Shown in pieces: positions 44,068 through 47,966 of a stretch of 47,966 bases of DNA. The position numbers were made by a program, and so were the translations under genes. The notes below the pieces were generated by a model that saw only the letters and a program-made list of their open reading frames with translations, was not told the origin of the DNA and made no database searches. This DNA comes from an uncultured Oscillospiraceae bacterium (GTDB lineage: Bacteria; Bacillota; Clostridia; Oscillospirales; Ruminococcaceae), in contig CAJFJV010000012.1 of the NCBI GenBank assembly GCA_904384225.1, forward strand, positions 1 through 47,966. Reading direction: 5' to 3'. Each line of letters begins with the position of its first letter. Position 1 is the stretch's first letter.

Positions 44068-45318
44068 ATGGCAAAAATAGCAGTACTTGGACACGGGGTC
44101 GTCGGCTCAGGTGTGTGCGAAGTGATTCATGAAAATCAAGAAAGCATCATCCGCCGTGCCGGACAGCCGATTGAAGTAAAACGTATTTTAGATCTCAGGG
44201 ACTTTGACGGCCTTCCCTACCGGGACAAATTTACAAAAAACTTTGATGATATTTTAAATGATGATGAAATTTCTATTGTGGTCGAGGTAATGGGCGGTGT
44301 TTCACCAGCATTTGAGTTTTCTGTTGCTTCGCTCAAAAAGGGGAAAAGCGTCGTTACCTCAAATAAAGAGCTGGTTGCTGCCAAAGGTGCACAGCTTTTA
44401 AAGATAGCCAGAGAAAATAACTGCAATTATTTTTTTGAGGCTTCTGTCGGCGGAGGGATTCCGATTATCCGACCGATGCATATGTGCCTTGCGGCAAATG
44501 AGATTGACGAAATTGCAGGTATTTTAAACGGTACGACGAATTTTATCCTGACAAAGATGATCAAAGAAGGCACATCGTTTGATGAGGCATTAAAGACAGC
44601 GCAGGATTTGGGATATGCAGAGCGCAATCCGGCGGCTGATGTAGAAGGATATGACGCATGCCGCAAAATCTGTATTTTGGCTTCCCTTGCTTTTGGCCGC
44701 CATGTCTATCCGGAGTATGTACATACAGAAGGAATTACAAAAATTACACTGGAAGACGTTGCATATGCAGAAAGCTGGGGCGGCGTCATCAAACTGATCG
44801 GCGAGGCAAAACGGATCCCTGAAAGTGAACGGATTGAATGTTTGGTCGCACCGGCATTTGTAAACGGAGAGAGCCAGCTTGCCAATATTGACGATGTCTT
44901 TAACGGCGTATTGGTACGGGGAAATGCAACGGGAGACGTTGTGTTTTATGGGAAAGGGGCCGGCAAGCTGCCGACAGCAAGCGCTGTCGTGGCAGACGTC
45001 ATTCACGAGGCAAAGGTTTCGGGGACCAGCACATCCCTTACATGGAAAGACAGTTCGGAAAACTTTGTGTTGCCTTATGACGAAGTGGAAAGTGCTTTCT
45101 ATGTGCGCGCCGCTGGTTTTAGGGATTCTTCCTTCGCAAAGGAAAGAATATCAGTTTTGTTCCACGGTGTATCCTTCCTGTCGCGTGCAGGCCAGCCGGA
45201 GAGTGAAGCGGCCTTTGTCACGGAATCGATGAGTGGGGGATTGCTGATGAAAAAAGTAGAGGCTTTAAAAGAAAAAGGTGCGGAAATTCTTTCTGTTATC
45301 CGCGTTGCAGATTGCTGA
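44068..45318 (+). CDS. hom: Homoserine dehydrogenase
   Basis: A 416-residue NAD(P)-dependent enzyme reducing aspartate semialdehyde to homoserine. The Rossmann motif AVLGHGVVGSGV is N-terminal. The family signature ILNGTTNFILTKM and the following AQDLGYAERNPAADVEGYDA contain substrate and catalytic residues. A short ACT-like C-terminal part (ISVLFHGVSFLSRAGQPESE onward) may give feedback control by threonine. I chose the ATG at 44068, with GAGGAATGG upstream, since the Rossmann strand begins there. It ends 11 bases before thrB. Confidence 0.95.
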   Translation: MAKIAVLGHGVVGSGVCEVIHENQESIIRRAGQPIEVKRILDLRDFDGLPYRDKFTKNFDDILNDDEISIVVEVMGGVSPAFEFSVASLKKGKSVVTSNKELVAAKGAQLLKIARENNCNYFFEASVGGGIPIIRPMHMCLAANEIDEIAGILNGTTNFILTKMIKEGTSFDEALKTAQDLGYAERNPAADVEGYDACRKICILASLAFGRHVYPEYVHTEGITKITLEDVAYAESWGGVIKLIGEAKRIPESERIECLVAPAFVNGESQLANIDDVFNGVLVRGNATGDVVFYGKGAGKLPTASAVVADVIHEAKVSGTSTSLTWKDSSENFVLPYDEVESAFYVRAAGFRDSSFAKERISVLFHGVSFLSRAGQPESEAAFVTESMSGGLLMKKVEALKEKGAEILSVIRVADC

Positions 45319-45329
45319 GGTGAGAGGAT

Positions 45330-46226
45330 TTGGTTCGTGTTCGTATTCCTGCGACCAGCGCAAATTTGGGAGCTGGATTTGACAGCCTCGGCCTTGCTGT
45401 TAATTTGTATAATTATGTTGACATGGAGGAAAGCGACGGCGTTTTTATCTCTTCAACGGATGGTACTTGGGTGCCGACAACGAAGGAAAATTTGATTTAT
45501 CAATCCGCCCAGCGGCTTTATGACGAATGTGGGAAAAAGCTTTGCGGTCTTCGGATCATCCAACAAAATAATATCCCGATGACAAGAGGGCTTGGTTCAA
45601 GTTCAGCCTGTATTGTCGGAGGGCTGGCCGCTGCCAATCAGATGCTTGGAAACCCCTTGGGACTTGACGATATGGTTGGCCTTGCTTCGGATATTGAAGG
45701 GCATCCGGACAATACAACGCCTGCGCTGCTTGGCGGTATCGTAACGGCGGTTTTAGAAGAAGGAAAGGTTTTTTGGGTGAAACAGGAGGTGCACAGCGCC
45801 CTTAGGCTGATTGCCGTTATACCGGATTTTAAACTCAGCACGGAAATGGCGCGGCAGGTCCTCCCTGAAAAGGTCAGCCACATGGATGCGCGATATAATT
45901 TGTCCCGCGCGGCGCTTTTTTCGGCGTCATTGCTACAGGGGAAATACGAGAATATCCGGATTGCCGTGGAGGACAGGCTTCATCAGCCATATCGTATGAA
46001 ACTGATCCATCATGCGCAAGAAGTTTTTGCCCGCGCTTATGCACTTGGCGCCTACGGCGTCTATATTAGCGGCGCAGGTCCTACCATGATGGCGATTGTC
46101 GACGGCGGGGATGCCGGTTTTGTTTCTTCGCTGCGCAGCTATTTGGGTGAGTTGCAGCTTGATGGATGGAAAATTGAAGAGCTCTCGATCGATAATGACG
46201 GAACCAAGGTAGAGACAATATCATAA
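45330..46226 (+). CDS. thrB: Homoserine kinase
   Basis: A 298-residue GHMP kinase phosphorylating homoserine for threonine synthesis. The N-terminal RIPATSANLGAGFDSLGLAV and the ATP-binding loop PMTRGLGSSSACIVGGLAAA are clear, as is YISGAGPTMMAI near the C-terminus. It starts with TTG, with GAGGTGAGAGG upstream, because the family motif begins within a few residues. The next enzyme, threonine synthase (thrC), is not in the window. Confidence 0.95.
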   Translation: MVRVRIPATSANLGAGFDSLGLAVNLYNYVDMEESDGVFISSTDGTWVPTTKENLIYQSAQRLYDECGKKLCGLRIIQQNNIPMTRGLGSSSACIVGGLAAANQMLGNPLGLDDMVGLASDIEGHPDNTTPALLGGIVTAVLEEGKVFWVKQEVHSALRLIAVIPDFKLSTEMARQVLPEKVSHMDARYNLSRAALFSASLLQGKYENIRIAVEDRLHQPYRMKLIHHAQEVFARAYALGAYGVYISGAGPTMMAIVDGGDAGFVSSLRSYLGELQLDGWKIEELSIDNDGTKVETIS

Positions 46227-46285
46227 AGTAACCAGAGCAGTGTTCTGCATGGATTTCCATTTGGGAAGGTTGGAGGTTTTATCCT

Positions 46286-47500
46286 ATGGGACTGATTGTA
46301 CAGAAATTTGGCGGGTCTTCTGTGAAAGACAGAGAGTGTCTGTTTCGCGTGGCGAAAACCGTTACGGATACTTATAAAGCTGGAAATGAAGTGATTGTTG
46401 TAGTCAGCGCGCAGGGCGATACTACAGATGATTTGATTGAAAAGGCAAAGGAAATCAATGAGCGGGCATCCAAGCGCGAGATGGATATGTTGCTTTCTAC
46501 AGGTGAGCAGATTTCCATTGCCTTGCTGGCTATGGCAATAGAAAAGCTTGGTTTCCCGGTTGTATCATTGACCGGCTGGCAGGCAGGTTTTATCACACAT
46601 TCTAATCACGGTGCGGCGCGCATTCGCCGCATTGAGGCAGAGCGCATCCGGCGTGAGCTTGACAGTAACAATATTGTTGTTGTCGCCGGATTCCAAGGGC
46701 TTAACCGTTTTGGGGATATTACAACACTTGGCCGTGGAGGTTCCGATACAAGTGCGGTAGCGCTAGCGGCGGCGCTGCACGCAGATCGCTGTCAAATTTA
46801 TACGGATGTAGACGGTGTATATACTGCTGATCCGCGTATTGTAAAAAATGCAGTGAAATTAGATGAAATCACATACGATGAGATGTTGGAACTGGCTTCT
46901 TTGGGCGCCGGCGTTCTGCATAACCGTTCTGTTGAAATGGCGAAAAAATACCATGTGAATCTTGAAGTGCTTTCGAGTATTGAAAATAAACCGGGTACGA
47001 TCGTAAAGGAGGCAGTTAAAGTGGAAAAGCTGTTAATTAAGGGTGTTGCTAAAGATGAGGACGTTGCACGGATCGCATTGATCGGCCTTCCGGACACGCC
47101 CGGTATTGCGTTTAAGATTTTTTCGTTGCTTGCAGCGAAAAAAATCAATGTGGATATCATATTGCAGTCAATCGGACGCCACAACACAAAGGACATCAGT
47201 TTTACTGTACCGCTTGCTGATAAAGATATTGCGCTTGAGGTTCTGCAGGAAAAATTTGAAATTTTAGGTGCGGAGCGTATTGAAGCGGAAGATGATGTGG
47301 TAAAGGTGTCGATTGTCGGCGCAGGCATGCAGTCTAATCCAGGCGTTGCAGCAAAAATGTTTGAAGCGCTGTATGACGCCAATATCAATATTCAGATGAT
47401 TTCGACGAGTGAAATCAAGATTTCCGTACTGATTGCGAGAAAGGATGCGGACCGCGCGGTTGTAGCCGTTCATGACGCATTTGATTTTAATCAGAAATAA
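46286..47500 (+). CDS. lysC: Aspartate kinase
   Basis: A 404-residue enzyme phosphorylating aspartate, the first step to lysine, threonine and methionine. The kinase domain starts with VQKFGGSSVKDRE; TTLGRGGSDTSAVALAAALH and CQIYTDVDGVYTADPRIV carry catalytic and ATP-binding residues. Two ACT domains (about 260-404; GLPDTPGIAFKIFSLLAAKK and GVAAKMFEALYDANINIQMI) are the allosteric part. GGAGG precedes the ATG. Paired with hom and thrB, it places three aspartate-family steps together; asd is absent here. Confidence 0.96.
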   Translation: MGLIVQKFGGSSVKDRECLFRVAKTVTDTYKAGNEVIVVVSAQGDTTDDLIEKAKEINERASKREMDMLLSTGEQISIALLAMAIEKLGFPVVSLTGWQAGFITHSNHGAARIRRIEAERIRRELDSNNIVVVAGFQGLNRFGDITTLGRGGSDTSAVALAAALHADRCQIYTDVDGVYTADPRIVKNAVKLDEITYDEMLELASLGAGVLHNRSVEMAKKYHVNLEVLSSIENKPGTIVKEAVKVEKLLIKGVAKDEDVARIALIGLPDTPGIAFKIFSLLAAKKINVDIILQSIGRHNTKDISFTVPLADKDIALEVLQEKFEILGAERIEAEDDVVKVSIVGAGMQSNPGVAAKMFEALYDANINIQMISTSEIKISVLIARKDADRAVVAVHDAFDFNQK

Positions 47501-47867
47501 TGTATCACTATAGTATCTCATACAATGTATGGAAACCTAAAGAGAGTGTTCTTTCTTTAGGTTTCTTTTCCTATATCAAAATTTTTAAGTTTTGAACAAC
47601 ACAATTTATATATAATATGTTATGGCATTTTAAATATATAGAAAAATATTCTATTTTCATCTATTTAAAGCGGCGATGATGAAGAATAGAATATTTCGAT
47701 CGGTAAAATCCTGCACAAGCCAATATGGCAGCAATAAACAAACAGGAAATGCACGAAGTATAAAAGTGTGTCAGTGCGGCGGAATCCGTATTTCCATATG
47801 TGAGAAAAGCGGACAGCTGGCTTTAAAGGAGATCTTTAAAAAAGGGGAAAGAAGAGGCGTGCGGCTT
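47501..47867. other. Intergenic stretch between lysC and the insertion sequence
   Basis: After the lysC terminator (47533-47570) the sequence is A+T-rich. A short frame at 47676-47870 has no ribosome binding site and matches nothing I know, so I do not call a gene. Confidence 0.5.
47533..47570 (+). terminator. Rho-independent terminator after lysC
   Basis: Perfect 11-bp arms (47533-47543 and 47554-47564) around a 10-base loop, followed by CTTTTCC, 33 bases after the lysC stop. Confidence 0.8.
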
Positions 47868-47966
47868 TGAACTGCACCCCATTTGTTAGACAGTATGATA
47901 TACTGGATAACAAGTGGGGTGCTTCATTATGCCAAAAGGAATACCAAACAAACGATACACGCCAGA
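47868..47966 (+). mobile_element. Left end of an IS3-type insertion sequence (cut by the window)
   Basis: TGAACTGCACCCC at 47868 resembles the terminal inverted repeats of IS3-group elements of Firmicutes, and a typical OrfA start follows 61 bases later. The rest of the element and the right repeat lie beyond the window, so the exact boundary is provisional. Confidence 0.6.
47929..47966 (+). CDS. IS3-family transposase OrfA, N-terminal fragment
   Basis: The window ends 12 codons into this gene. The start MPKGIPNKRYTP is the typical beginning of IS3/IS150-type OrfA proteins, which continue into a helix-turn-helix that binds the element's ends. A GTGGGGTG stretch lies upstream of the ATG at 47929. 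Nothing can be said about whether the transposase is intact. Confidence 0.6.
   Translation, partial: MPKGIPNKRYTP

Noticed and set aside
47676-47870. 64-codon frame before the insertion sequence
   Set aside because: No ribosome binding site, no recognisable pattern, and its end runs into the insertion sequence repeat.
1-47966. CRISPR arrays, tRNA or rRNA genes
   Set aside because: I found no regularly spaced repeats and no recognisable tRNA or rRNA sequence in any gap between genes; a dedicated RNA scan was not possible here.

Overview
The window looks like a chromosome segment of a spore-forming Clostridia-type Firmicute, probably a gut commensal. The evidence is a gram-positive PolC-type polymerase, the sporulation amidase CwlD, the split short-HisG/HisZ enzyme, strong AGGAGG-type ribosome binding sites with several TTG and GTG starts, and the clostridial gene order cdsA-dxr-rseP-ispG-polC. 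I cannot name the species.

Region 1 (1 to about 4.85 kb) is the right end of an integrated mobile element. It is visibly richer in G+C than the rest. It carries a minus-strand operon of a lipoprotein and a membrane-anchored surface protein, a divergent XRE regulator whose likely operator overlaps the operon promoter, and a helix-turn-helix gene coupled to a large serine recombinase. The last 31 recombinase codons, and about 165 bases beyond its stop, match the C-terminal tail of clostridial RlmD/RumA-like rRNA methyltransferases. The element therefore seems to have entered the 3' end of such a gene, and its recombinase reads through the attachment junction into target DNA.

Region 2 (5.1-19.4 kb) is an accessory zone. 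It holds a decayed GNAT gene, a two-domain GNAT with a leader-peptide-like upstream structure, an AraC regulator, a SAM methyltransferase behind a frameshifted TetR gene, a patatin-like lipase, a nicotinamidase-like hydrolase, an amidohydrolase, a THUMP-type RNA methyltransferase, a small membrane protein, cwlD, radA, a frameshifted GNAT, another GNAT and a MATE transporter.

Region 3 (19.7-33.4 kb) is housekeeping. rpsO-pnp run on the minus strand. Divergently, pyrH-frr-uppS-cdsA-dxr-rseP-ispG-polC serve UMP synthesis, ribosome recycling, lipid-carrier and phospholipid synthesis, isoprenoid (MEP) synthesis, regulated proteolysis and replication.

Region 4 (33.4-41.6 kb) is a compact histidine operon, hisZGDCBHAFIE, with overlapping genes, a good promoter and an AAC(6')-like acetyltransferase at its end. 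No histidinol-phosphate phosphatase is present. Region 5 (42.1-47.5 kb) has an AGCS amino-acid/cation symporter and an ACT-domain protein, hom, thrB and lysC (aspartate-family synthesis). The window closes in the left end of an IS3-type insertion sequence.

I did not find a convincing undescribed defence or biosynthetic system. The most informative signals are the recombinase-methyltransferase junction, the operator/promoter overlap in the element, the leader of the tandem GNAT gene, and single-base homopolymer frameshifts in accessory genes.
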